From assembly GCF_900108335.1 (NCBI RefSeq), contig NZ_FNVT01000002.1:861620-925619 (forward strand): a stretch of 64,000 nt of DNA, read 5' to 3'. The notes under the pieces are model-generated. The model did not search any database. It saw nothing but the letters and a program-made list of their open reading frames with translations, and was not told the origin of the DNA. The position numbers were made by a program, and so were the translations under genes. Positions 36,398-43,853 of this stretch are shown here, one piece after another; within the stretch, counting starts at the first letter, position 1, and every line of letters starts with the position of its first letter. The DNA comes from Nonomuraea solani (lineage in GTDB: Bacteria > Actinomycetota > Actinomycetes > Streptosporangiales > Streptosporangiaceae).

Positions 36398-37506
36398 GCG
36401 GTGAGGGCATGAGCGGCGGCATGAGCGGCGGCATGAGTGGCGGCATGGTCGAGGATCTCGAAGAGCTGGTCGTGTGCGAGTCGTTCTCCAGCGACCTCGC
36501 GGCCGTGGCCCGGAGTGCCGAGGTCGTGGCCGCGATGGGGGCCAGATATCTGGGTGCCCCGCCCGAGAAGCTGGTGATCGACGGTGTGACGCACCTGAGG
36601 TGGGCCTTCGGGAGCCCGAAGGTGCTGCTGCTCGGCCACCACGACACCGTCTGGCCGATGGGCAGCCTGGCCACGCACCCCTGGTCGGTGGTGGACGGGG
36701 TGGCGCGGGGGCCGGGTGTGTTCGACATGAAGGCGGGGCTGGTGCAGACGTTCCACGCGCTGGCCGGGCTCGACTCGCTCGACGGGATCACCGTGCTGGT
36801 GACGGGAGACGAGGAGGTCGGCTCGGTCACGTCGTCGCCGTTGATCCAGGACACCGCGCGCGGGCTGGCGGCCGCGTTCGTCATGGAGGCCAGCGCGGAC
36901 GGCGGGGCGCTCAAGACCGCGCGCAAGGGCACCGCGCTCTACACCGTCAACGTACACGGCAAGGCGGCGCACGCCGGGCTGGAGCCGGAGAAGGGGGCGA
37001 ACGCCGGGATCGAGCTGGCTCACCAGATCCTGGCCATCTCCGCCATCGGCGCGGGCGCGACGACCGTCACGCCGACACTGCTGTCGGGCGGGTCGGCGGC
37101 CAACACGGTCCCGGCCTCGGCCTCGGTCGCCGTGGACGTACGGGTGGCGGAGGTGCTGGAGCAGGAGCGGGTGGACGCGGCGATGCGCGCGCTGCGCTCT
37201 GTCGTGCCCGGCACCCGCCTGGAGATCCTCGGCGGTGCCAACCGGCCGCCGCTCGAAGCCGCCATGTCGGCCCCGCTCTTCGCGGTGGCCCAGGAATTGG
37301 CGGCGGGACTGGGCCTGAAACCGCTGAGGTCGGCCTCGGTGGGCGGCGCTTCCGACGGCAACTTCACGGCGGGAGTGGGGTGTCCGACGCTCGACGGGCT
37401 GGGGGCGGTGGGCGGCGGGGCGCACGCGGACCACGAACACGTCATCCTGGCCGAAATGCCGGGACGCACCGCCCTCCTCCGCGCCTTGATCAACGCGGTC
37501 CGGTAG
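36394..37506 (+). CDS. M20-family metallopeptidase (carboxypeptidase G2-like)
   Basis: A zinc hydrolase of up to 370 residues. Ligands are visible: LGHHDTVWP (His, Asp), GVFDMKAG (bridging Asp), GDEEVGS (catalytic Glu pair) and ADHEHV (C-terminal His). A dimerisation lid domain lies at about 180-290 with HGKAAHAGLEPEKGANA. It resembles glutamate carboxypeptidase G2. The N-terminus is unusual: after the GTG at 36394 come ATG codons at 36409, 36421, 36433 and 36445, the first three in identical 12-base repeats, so the true start is uncertain. Coupled to the M19 dipeptidase. Confidence 0.9.
   Translation: MSGEGMSGGMSGGMSGGMVEDLEELVVCESFSSDLAAVARSAEVVAAMGARYLGAPPEKLVIDGVTHLRWAFGSPKVLLLGHHDTVWPMGSLATHPWSVVDGVARGPGVFDMKAGLVQTFHALAGLDSLDGITVLVTGDEEVGSVTSSPLIQDTARGLAAAFVMEASADGGALKTARKGTALYTVNVHGKAAHAGLEPEKGANAGIELAHQILAISAIGAGATTVTPTLLSGGSAANTVPASASVAVDVRVAEVLEQERVDAAMRALRSVVPGTRLEILGGANRPPLEAAMSAPLFAVAQELAAGLGLKPLRSASVGGASDGNFTAGVGCPTLDGLGAVGGGAHADHEHVILAEMPGRTALLRALINAVR
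36409..36444 (+). repeat. Three 12-base tandem repeats at the start of the M20 peptidase gene
   Basis: Two identical copies (ATGAGCGGCGGC) and one with a single change, each coding MSGG. Every copy carries an in-frame ATG. Slippage here would change only the N-terminal tail length. Confidence 0.9.
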
Positions 37507-38413
37507 CTCCCTCCTGACCGCAGGATTTCCTTGGTGCCGCTGGGCTTCGCACCGCCTCAAAGGGCCGCCACCTTGAGGGGGCCGATGCGCTGAGGGGCCG
37601 ACGCCCTGAAGGGCCAACGCCCTGAGAGGGTTCCCCGCTCCGAGAGGCCGACATCCTGAGGGGTTGCCGTTCGAAGGAGGGACGTGACGTGTCGGATGGT
37701 TGACGTCTGTCGGAGACACACGACGTCTTGGAGGGCGCCGTTGGGACCTCGACCTCGGAGGGTCGGCACGCGGAGGTGGTTGAGCAGGCCAAGAGGTGGG
37801 CCATGGAGGGGATCCGCCCTCTGATGGGCACCGGCGAGCGGACGCTGTCCGTCTCTGAGGGCTGCCGGGTGAGCGCCGGGCTGCTCACCCGCAAGGTCCC
37901 CGCCCATTGGGATCGCTCGCCTCTGGGTGCTCTGCCCGGGAGCGTCGGGTAACTCGCCTCTGAGAGCTCAGCCCGCGCGCGTCGGGCAACTCACCCCCGA
38001 GGGCTCAGCCCGGGAGCATCGGGCGACTCACCCCCGAGGGCTCAGCCCGCATGCGTCGGGATGAGCGCCTCCGAGGGCTCTCCCGGCGAACAGAAGCTCC
38101 TCACCTCAGCGGGTGCTGCCATGTGGGCAGACGGTGCTCGCCCCAGAGGACTCTGCCCCTGTCGGTAGGGCGTGGCCCGCCTTCAAGGGGTCTGTTCGTT
38201 GAGCAGGGGTTGCTCGTTTCTGAGGGCTTTCCGGTGAGCGAGGGCTGCTTGCCTTGGAGACGTCGGCGAGCGGGGGTTGTTTGGGGTGGGGTTGGGCGGG
38301 TCTTCTCTGGTCGTAGTTGGTTTGGTGGCAGACGGTTGAGATTGAGGGGAAGGCGGTGCTGGGGTTCGGACAACAACAGGTGACCGTTGTATCGCCGACG
38401 ACAAGGCATCTGA
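37507..38413. other. Gene-free, repeat-rich 907-base region
   Basis: Between the M20 peptidase and the sigma-factor gene. The left third has about seven degenerate units of 16-19 bases resembling CTGAGGGGCCGACGCC (37553-37672). The centre has a clear 37-base tandem array (separate entry). The right part keeps scattered GAGGGCT/CTCCGG remnants of the same unit. Open frames on both strands exist but have no domain or ribosome site and change reading with every repeat. The sigma-factor promoter should lie near 38380-38410 (TGTATCGCCG). Confidence 0.6.
37909..38090. repeat. 37-base tandem repeat array, about five units
   Basis: Units begin at 37909, 37946, 37983, 38020 and 38057, each exactly 37 bases except the decayed last. 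The third and fourth are most alike (CGGGCxACTCACCCCCGAGG then GCTCAGCCCG, with the last 7 bases variable). The unit contains GAGGGCTC and GAGCCC-like halves that could pair. 37 is not a multiple of three, so it is not a coding repeat. Adjacent units share no spacer, so this is not a CRISPR array. Confidence 0.85.
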
Positions 38414-39040
38414 ATGAAGGAGCCACGCGTGGCCGCTCCCCCAAGCGTCGTACCGCCATGGCAGGACGACGCGGCGGTGATCGAGCGGTCCTGGGATGAA
38501 CCCGAGTGTTTCGGTGTCGTCTTCGATGCCCACTATGCGGAGATTCATCGGTACGCGTCTCGGCGGCTTGGGCCGCATGCCGCCGACGATGTCTCCGCCG
38601 AGACGTTCGCACTGGCGTTTCGCCAGCGCCACCGGTACGACCTGAGCCACGGCAGCGCACGCCCCTGGCTCTATGGGATCGCGACCAACCTCATCAGCCG
38701 CCACCATCGCGACGAGGTACGTGCTCTGCGTGCCATGGGGCGGGTGCACCCGGGAGGGGAGCCGGTCGGCGGGCACGAGGACGAGGTGGCCAGACGGGCG
38801 AGTGCGGAAGGCGTCAGGGGTGCGCTGACCGAAGCCATCGCCGCGCTGCCCCCTGACCAGCGGGACGTGCTGCTGCTCGTCGTGCTGTCGGGGCTTAGCT
38901 ACGACGAGGTGGCGCAGGCTCTGGAAGTGCCTTTCGGGACGGTTTCGTCGCGGCTGAACCGGGCCCGTAAGAAGCTGCGCAAGGCGCTGGGTGGGACGAA
39001 TCCGCTGCTTGACGACGACGAGGAAGAGATGCGTCGATGA
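38414..39040 (+). CDS. ECF-type RNA polymerase sigma factor
   Basis: A 208-residue sigma-70 family factor of the extracytoplasmic-function type. Region 2 (about 35-105) has FDAHYAEIHRYASRRLG and WLYGIATNLISRHHRDE; region 4 (about 140-195) has LPPDQRDVLLLVVLSGLSYDEVAQ, here cited in part as GLSYDEVAQAL, then GTVSSRLNRARKKLR. ATG 38414 or GTG 38429 may be the start. Its stop overlaps the start of the CU044_5270-type gene (ATGA), a pairing typical of actinobacteria, where the second protein is thought to be a membrane partner of the sigma factor. Confidence 0.92.
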   Translation: MKEPRVAAPPSVVPPWQDDAAVIERSWDEPECFGVVFDAHYAEIHRYASRRLGPHAADDVSAETFALAFRQRHRYDLSHGSARPWLYGIATNLISRHHRDEVRALRAMGRVHPGGEPVGGHEDEVARRASAEGVRGALTEAIAALPPDQRDVLLLVVLSGLSYDEVAQALEVPFGTVSSRLNRARKKLRKALGGTNPLLDDDEEEMRR

Positions 39041-40581
39041 ACGATCTGGATCTTGTACGGGAGTTGTACGAGGACCCGCCCCCGCCGGCTCGCGATGCCA
39101 TGGCCGCTGCCCGGGCCCGCATGTTGAATCAGTCCGAGGGGGTCCATCCGGGTATGCCGGATCCAGCCATGGGCACGCCGGGGTGGGCCGTGGATGAGCT
39201 GCACCGCAGTGCGGATGAGCCGGAGCGCGGCGCGGGTGGGTCGAGCTGGGAAACGGGTCGGCCAGATCGGGTAAACGGCGTGCGTCCCGGTGGGCCGGGC
39301 CGGGTCGGGTCTGTGCGGCTGGGCGAGTTGGACGGGACGAACAGCGAGCGGTCCCGCATGCCGGATCAGGCCGGGGCCGAGCGTTCGGGCATGCCGGGCG
39401 AGGCGCACGGTGCGCGTCCCCGCGCGTCAGGGCAGGTCGGGGCCGTACAGCCTCATGTGTCGGATCAGGGTGGGCTCGTACAGTCCCAGGGGCTGGAGCA
39501 TGGTGAGGTCGGGCAGAGTCCTGCTCGGGGGCGGCGTAGGTGGCGGGTGCCGGTGGGGATGGTGGCTGCTGCGGTGGTCGCGGCTGTGGTGGCGGGGGTG
39601 GCGATCACTTCCGATGAGGGTGGGGGACCGCCTGAGGCTGGGGGATCTCGGGAGAGCAGGGTGGATCCCGGGGTTCGGGCTCCTCTGTCGGCTCGGGGGA
39701 TGGTGCTGGCCGCTGCTTCCCAGGCTGAGCGGCAGGAGCAGGGGCGGTACTGGTACACCCATCAGCGGACCGCTTTCCCTGCGTTCGCGCTCGGCAAGGG
39801 TGGGGGGTATGTCGTGGAGGAGCGGTACGAGTACTTTCACTGGACCGGGCGGGCTCGGGATGATGGGCAGGCGTTCTTTGGGCGGGACTTCGCCGGGGCG
39901 CCTCAGACCGAGGGCGATGTCGAAGCGTGGCGAGAGGCGGGGTCGCCGGAGAAGTGGAAGATACGGTCCTCGGGGCTGACTCGGACGGTCGGGTCCAAGT
40001 CGGGCGAGTGGGAAGCGGACTCGCCGAAGGACGAGGGCGGGGTCTTCAATATTCCCGGGATCGGGGCGTACACCTACGCTGAGCTGCAGAAGTTTCCCAC
40101 CGAGCCCGCGGAGCTGCGCGAGGTGCTGTGTGAGGGCAGGGTTCGGCTGATGCCGGAGGTGGCCAAGCAGTTGCGGCGTGGTGGGCTCGGTGCGGCGCCG
40201 AAGCGGTGTGACAAGGCGTCGCAGGTGCTCAACAAGGTCTTCTTCACGTTGCATGAGACTCCCGTTCCGCCCAAGGTGCGGGCTGGGCTCATGCGGTTGC
40301 TCGCCGACTATCCCGGTGTGCGGCGGCTTGGTACCGTCACCGATTCGATCGGGCGGAGTGGGGTGGGGCTCGCTGCCTCGTTCGAGGCTGCTGATGGGCG
40401 GGGGACGATTCAGCGGGATCTGGTTTTCGATCAGGAGACCGGTGCGGTTCTGGGCAGTCGGGACACCATGGTCAAGCCTGGGCCCAAGGCTCAGGAATGG
40501 CAGGTTCCCGGCAGGGTTGTCAATGACTGGCTGGTTCTGGGCTCGGGCTGGACCGACACCAAGCCTGGGTTGCCCGAATAG
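39037..40581 (+). CDS. CU044_5270-family membrane protein, sigma-factor partner
   Basis: A 514-residue protein. It begins with a short acidic motif (MNDLDLVRELYEDPPPPA), has about 120 disordered Gly/Ser/Arg residues with recurring G-M-P-D/G motifs, one membrane helix (about 170-190), and a 320-residue extracytoplasmic domain with RYWYTHQRTAF, the family block. Proteins of this family follow ECF sigma genes and may act as anti-sigma-like sensors; that is inference. The intracellular spacer before the helix is several times longer than I would expect for the family. ATGA overlap with the sigma gene. Confidence 0.83.
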   Translation: MNDLDLVRELYEDPPPPARDAMAAARARMLNQSEGVHPGMPDPAMGTPGWAVDELHRSADEPERGAGGSSWETGRPDRVNGVRPGGPGRVGSVRLGELDGTNSERSRMPDQAGAERSGMPGEAHGARPRASGQVGAVQPHVSDQGGLVQSQGLEHGEVGQSPARGRRRWRVPVGMVAAAVVAAVVAGVAITSDEGGGPPEAGGSRESRVDPGVRAPLSARGMVLAAASQAERQEQGRYWYTHQRTAFPAFALGKGGGYVVEERYEYFHWTGRARDDGQAFFGRDFAGAPQTEGDVEAWREAGSPEKWKIRSSGLTRTVGSKSGEWEADSPKDEGGVFNIPGIGAYTYAELQKFPTEPAELREVLCEGRVRLMPEVAKQLRRGGLGAAPKRCDKASQVLNKVFFTLHETPVPPKVRAGLMRLLADYPGVRRLGTVTDSIGRSGVGLAASFEAADGRGTIQRDLVFDQETGAVLGSRDTMVKPGPKAQEWQVPGRVVNDWLVLGSGWTDTKPGLPE

Positions 40582-40880
40582 GGCGGATGTCCCCTCTCCT
40601 GCCCTGCCCCCTGCCCTGCCCGTGGTTCCGGTCGTTTTCCGGTGCTGGGCGGGCGGGTTGCTTCCGGGCCTGGGTCCATCATCTGGTCGTGCTTCTGGTG
40701 CTGGGTCGAATGGGTTGCTTCCCCGGGGGTAACTCGGCCGTCTTCGGGCCCTCATCGGCCGGAGCGCTCCGGGGCAGGGCGACCGGGGCATCTTCTGGGG
40801 CTGGGTGGTGAGGGGTTCCCGAGCCTGGTCGCGGCTCGGGAAGTGGGGCTGCGGGCGGTCGGGAGGACGCTTGGGTTTTG
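40582..40880. other. Convergent spacer between the CU044_5270 and SSI genes
   Basis: About 300 bases with no credible gene. It is G/T-skewed on the plus strand, with loosely repeated CTGGG and TTGCTTCC text, and holds the terminator hairpin at 40816-40842. Confidence 0.55.
40816..40842. terminator. Terminator-like hairpin after the SSI gene
   Basis: Perfect 10-base arms TTCCCGAGCC and GGCTCGGGAA flank a 7-base loop, 38 bases beyond the SSI stop. It may also stop read-through from the sigma-factor operon. Confidence 0.65.
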
Positions 40881-41291
40881 TTAGACGACGGGGCCGAGCT
40901 TTCGTCGCATGGCACAGCCGTTGGGGAACTCCGCCGCGAACTCGACCGGCATGTCGTACCAGCGTCCGTTCACCTCGACGTCCACCGGGTCCCAGATGAG
41001 CGGGCAGGGGCCCGGGTCGACGTTCAGGTTTTCGACGTAGCCGTCGACGGCGCGCAGCACGCGGCAGGCCGCCGGTGGGTTCGGGTGGAGGCCGCCGTCG
41101 GGGTCGCAGGTCAGGCGGGTCGAGTACGCGCCGCCGTCGTGCGGGGTGACGGTGATGAGGAGCTCCGCACCCGGGGCGGCGGCCGCGGCCGCGGCGGGGA
41201 GGGTGGTGAACGGGGAGGCGAGGGTCGCGGCCGCGCACAGGCCGAGGGCGGTCAGCTTGCGGGCGAGGGCGGTGGGGAGGGCGAGCTTCAT
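40881..41291 (-). CDS. SSI-family secreted subtilisin inhibitor
   Basis: A 136-residue exported serine-protease inhibitor of the Streptomyces subtilisin-inhibitor family. A signal peptide (about 1-38, ending AAAAAAP) is followed by the SSI fold. Two disulfides are predicted from the Cys in LTCDPDGG with PPAACRV, and GPCPLIWDP with NGCAMRR. The reactive-site loop is CPLIWDP, placing Leu at P1 where SSI has Met, so it should prefer chymotrypsin/subtilisin-like enzymes. ATG at 41291 gives the normal signal peptide; an upstream in-frame extension is not needed. Confidence 0.9.
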   Translation of the reverse strand: MKLALPTALARKLTALGLCAAATLASPFTTLPAAAAAAAPGAELLITVTPHDGGAYSTRLTCDPDGGLHPNPPAACRVLRAVDGYVENLNVDPGPCPLIWDPVDVEVNGRWYDMPVEFAAEFPNGCAMRRKLGPVV

Positions 41292-41480
41292 GAGGGTCTC
41301 CAAAGCGGTGGGGTGGCTCACGGAAGTTCCGGGGCGCACGCATTATGACTACCGAGAGTTGTTGATCTGTGACCATTGGTAGACGAGTGATCTCATGGTG
41401 ATGATGTGGATACAGAGAGATATCGGCGCTGGTCATGGACCTGGCGGGAAGCGCCGACGCGGGCGTGCGTAAATAGGGGG

Positions 41481-42272
41481 ATGGGTAGTCACCAAGACGC
41501 GGCGGCCGCGGCCGGGGTGGTGGTCAGGGAGCTGCGAGAGATCGGCGAGTTCAAGCAGGTCTACCGGCTCTTCGACGAGATCTGGCATCCGGAACCGCGC
41601 AACGTGCCGGCCCCCGTGGAGTTGATGATCGGGTTCGCGCACACCGGCAACTACGTGGCGGGGGCGTTCGACGGGGACACGCTGGTGGGGGCCTCGGTGG
41701 GGTTTCTGGCCGCCGATCGGGCGCTGCACTCGCACGTGACCGGGGCCGCCGCCATTGGCCGGGGCGTCGGGTACGTGCTCAAGCAGCACCAGCGGACCTG
41801 GTGCCTGGAGCGGGGGCTGGACAAGATCACGTGGACGTTCGACCCGCTCGTACGACGCAACGCCCGGTTCAACCTGGTCAAGCTGGGCGCCAGGCCGGAG
41901 CAGTACTTGGCGGACTTTTACGGTGTCATGGCCGACGCGATCAACGAGGGTGACGCCTCCGACCGGCTGCTCGCCGTGTGGCGGATCGGGCCCGGCGACG
42001 AGGGTGAGATGGGCGGGGAACCGCCGCGCAGGACGTACCCCTTGCTGTGGGAGGCGGAGGACGGGCGGCCCGTCGCGGCGGCGGGGAAGGCGGCGGGGGC
42101 GGCGGTTTCGATCGCGACCCCGTCCGATGTCGAGACGTTGCGGCGGACGGATCCGGAGGCGGCGAAGGACTGGCGGACGGCCGTACGGGAGGCGCTCGGC
42201 GGGGCGATGGAAGCGGGGGGACATGTCGTGGGATTTACGGACCGAGGCGAATATGTGGTGCTAATCAACTAG
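41481..42272 (+). CDS. GNAT-superfamily acetyltransferase-like protein (COG3375 type)
   Basis: A 263-residue protein resembling the predicted acetyltransferases of COG3375. The GNAT core is about 14-165, with GAFDGDTLVGASVGF, the acyl-CoA loop equivalent GRGVGYVLKQHQR, and TFDPLVRRNARFNLVKLGA. The C-terminal 100 residues are typical of this group, not of standard GNATs. Substrate unknown. ATG at 41481 is directly preceded by a G-run and by TAAATA (41470-41475), so it may be leaderless; a longer frame upstream begins within likely promoter sequence. It is divergent from the SSI gene. Confidence 0.8.
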   Translation: MGSHQDAAAAAGVVVRELREIGEFKQVYRLFDEIWHPEPRNVPAPVELMIGFAHTGNYVAGAFDGDTLVGASVGFLAADRALHSHVTGAAAIGRGVGYVLKQHQRTWCLERGLDKITWTFDPLVRRNARFNLVKLGARPEQYLADFYGVMADAINEGDASDRLLAVWRIGPGDEGEMGGEPPRRTYPLLWEAEDGRPVAAAGKAAGAAVSIATPSDVETLRRTDPEAAKDWRTAVREALGGAMEAGGHVVGFTDRGEYVVLIN

Positions 42273-42337
42273 CTATTCCACTGGTGTTTCGGGTCTCTGT
42301 AATGTGGCGGAAAGGCAAGTTGAGCAAGGAGATCCGC

Positions 42338-43768
42338 ATGGCGGAGTTCACCCCGACTGTACCTACGCGCGTCCTGCCCCCCGTCGCCGTACGAGACCTT
42401 CCCGAACCTCCCCGATCGGCCTGGCGCATCATCGGCCCCGGCCTGGTCGGCGCCGGGGTGGGGCTCGCGTCGGGGGAGTTCATCCTCTGGCCCTACATCG
42501 CGTCACAGGTCGGCCTCGTGTTCATCTGGGGAGCCGCGATCGGCATCATCACCCAGTGGTTCCTGAACATGGAGATCGAACGCTACACCCTGGCCACCGG
42601 CGAAACCGCGCTCACCGGGTTCAGCCGGATGTGGAAACACTGGGGCCTGGTCTTCGTGATCATGACGCTCTGCTCGAATCTGTGGCCGGGGTGGGTGACC
42701 ACGTCGGCGACGATGGTGACGTACCTGACCGGAACCGGCGAAGAGTCCGTGCGGTGGATCGCCATCGGCATGCTGATCGTGATCGCGCTCGGGCTGACGT
42801 TGGCGCCCGTGATCTACACGGCGCTCGAACGGGTGATCTTCGTGAAGATCGCCCTGGTCATCACGCTCATCGTGGTCGCGATCCTGTTCGCGATCAACGC
42901 CGAGAGCTGGATCGAGCTGGGCAAGGGCCTGAGCGTCGGCGCCCAGTTCCCGGTCCCGCCGCTGGACTTCGCGGTGCTCATGGGCGCCATCGCGTACGCC
43001 GGCGCGGGCGGCGGCCAGAACCTGTGCCAGAGCAACTGGATCCGCGACAAGGGCTTCGGCATGGGCCTGTACGTGCCGCGCCTGGTCAGCCCGGTCACCG
43101 GCCACGAGGAGGCGGCCGCCTCGACCGGCTTCCAGTTCGCGCCGACCAAGGAGAACCTGGCCCGCTGGAAGCAGTGGTGGCGCTTCGCGAACGTCGAGCA
43201 GGCGTCGACGTTCGCCCTGGTGTCGTTCGTGACGATCGCGCTCATGTCGATGCTGGCGTACTCCACCGTCTTCGGCAGGGAGGGGCTGGAGAACAGCATC
43301 GGCTTCCTGCAGGTCGAGGGGCAGGTGCTGCAGGAGACCGTCGGGGTCTGGTTCGGGGTCCTGTTCTGGGTGATCGGCGCGCTGGCGCTGTTCGCCTCGG
43401 CGATGGGCATCGTGGACTACACCTCGCGGCTGGCCTCCGACACGATCAAGACGGTCTACCTGCGTGACAAGTCCATTTCCGTGAACCGGGTCTACTTCTT
43501 CACGGTGTGGGCGATGGCGCTGATCGGGACCTTGATCCTGCTGGCGGGCTTCGACCAGCCGCTGATCCTGCTGGTGTTCTCGGCGTGCTTCGCGGCCGTG
43601 ATGATGTTCGTGTACTCGATCCTGCTGATCATCCTGAACCGGCGGGCGCTGCCCGAGGCCATCAAGGTCCGTTCGTACCGGCTCGGCGCGCTCATCTGGT
43701 CGGTGGCCTTCTTCGGCACGCTGACCGTGATCGTGGTCATCACGCAGGCCCAGAAGCTCTTCGGCTGA
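42338..43768 (+). CDS. Nramp-related transporter lacking the canonical metal-binding motifs
   Basis: A 476-residue polytopic protein with about 11-12 membrane segments, related to Nramp divalent-metal carriers by fold and by blocks such as GPGLVGAGVGLASGEF and QWFLNMEIERYTLATGE. Canonical Nramps have DPGN in helix 1 and MPHN in helix 6; here helix 1 reads ASGEF and the helix 6 region reads AYAGAGGGQNL. The metal-coordinating Asp, Asn and Met are therefore missing, so metal transport should not be assumed. ATG at 42338 follows AAGGAG at good spacing. Ends at a strong terminator. Confidence 0.82.
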   Translation: MAEFTPTVPTRVLPPVAVRDLPEPPRSAWRIIGPGLVGAGVGLASGEFILWPYIASQVGLVFIWGAAIGIITQWFLNMEIERYTLATGETALTGFSRMWKHWGLVFVIMTLCSNLWPGWVTTSATMVTYLTGTGEESVRWIAIGMLIVIALGLTLAPVIYTALERVIFVKIALVITLIVVAILFAINAESWIELGKGLSVGAQFPVPPLDFAVLMGAIAYAGAGGGQNLCQSNWIRDKGFGMGLYVPRLVSPVTGHEEAAASTGFQFAPTKENLARWKQWWRFANVEQASTFALVSFVTIALMSMLAYSTVFGREGLENSIGFLQVEGQVLQETVGVWFGVLFWVIGALALFASAMGIVDYTSRLASDTIKTVYLRDKSISVNRVYFFTVWAMALIGTLILLAGFDQPLILLVFSACFAAVMMFVYSILLIILNRRALPEAIKVRSYRLGALIWSVAFFGTLTVIVVITQAQKLFG

Positions 43769-43774
43769 CGTCGG

Positions 43775-43811
43775 CGCGGGAGGCGGCCGGGCTTCCGGGC
43801 CGCCTCCCGCG
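43775..43811 (+). terminator. Terminator after the Nramp-related gene
   Basis: A perfect 14-pair stem (43775-43788 with 43798-43811) with a 9-base loop, 7 bases after the stop codon and just before the next promoter. Confidence 0.82.
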
Positions 43812-43815
43812 TGAT

Positions 43816-43846
43816 TTGACCTCAACCTAACTTAAGGATGCAGACT
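43816..43846 (+). promoter_or_regulatory. MerR-type promoter with operator dyad
   Basis: TTGACC (43816-43821) and CAGACT (43841-43846) are 19 bases apart, the over-long spacing characteristic of promoters switched on by MerR-family activators. The spacer holds the near-dyad CCTCAA-N6-TTAAGG (43820-43837; 5 of 6 positions match). The -10 ends 7 bases before the ATG, so the mRNA would be leaderless. No merR gene lies in the window. Confidence 0.5.
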
Positions 43847-43853
43847 CGGCCGC

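Noticed and set aside
37909..38090. CRISPR array
   Set aside because: Units are contiguous with no unique spacers, differ among themselves, and no cas gene is near.
37490..38776. Several frames of 70-200 codons through the repeat region
   Set aside because: They follow the repeats, shift frame with each 37-base unit, and have no family resemblance.
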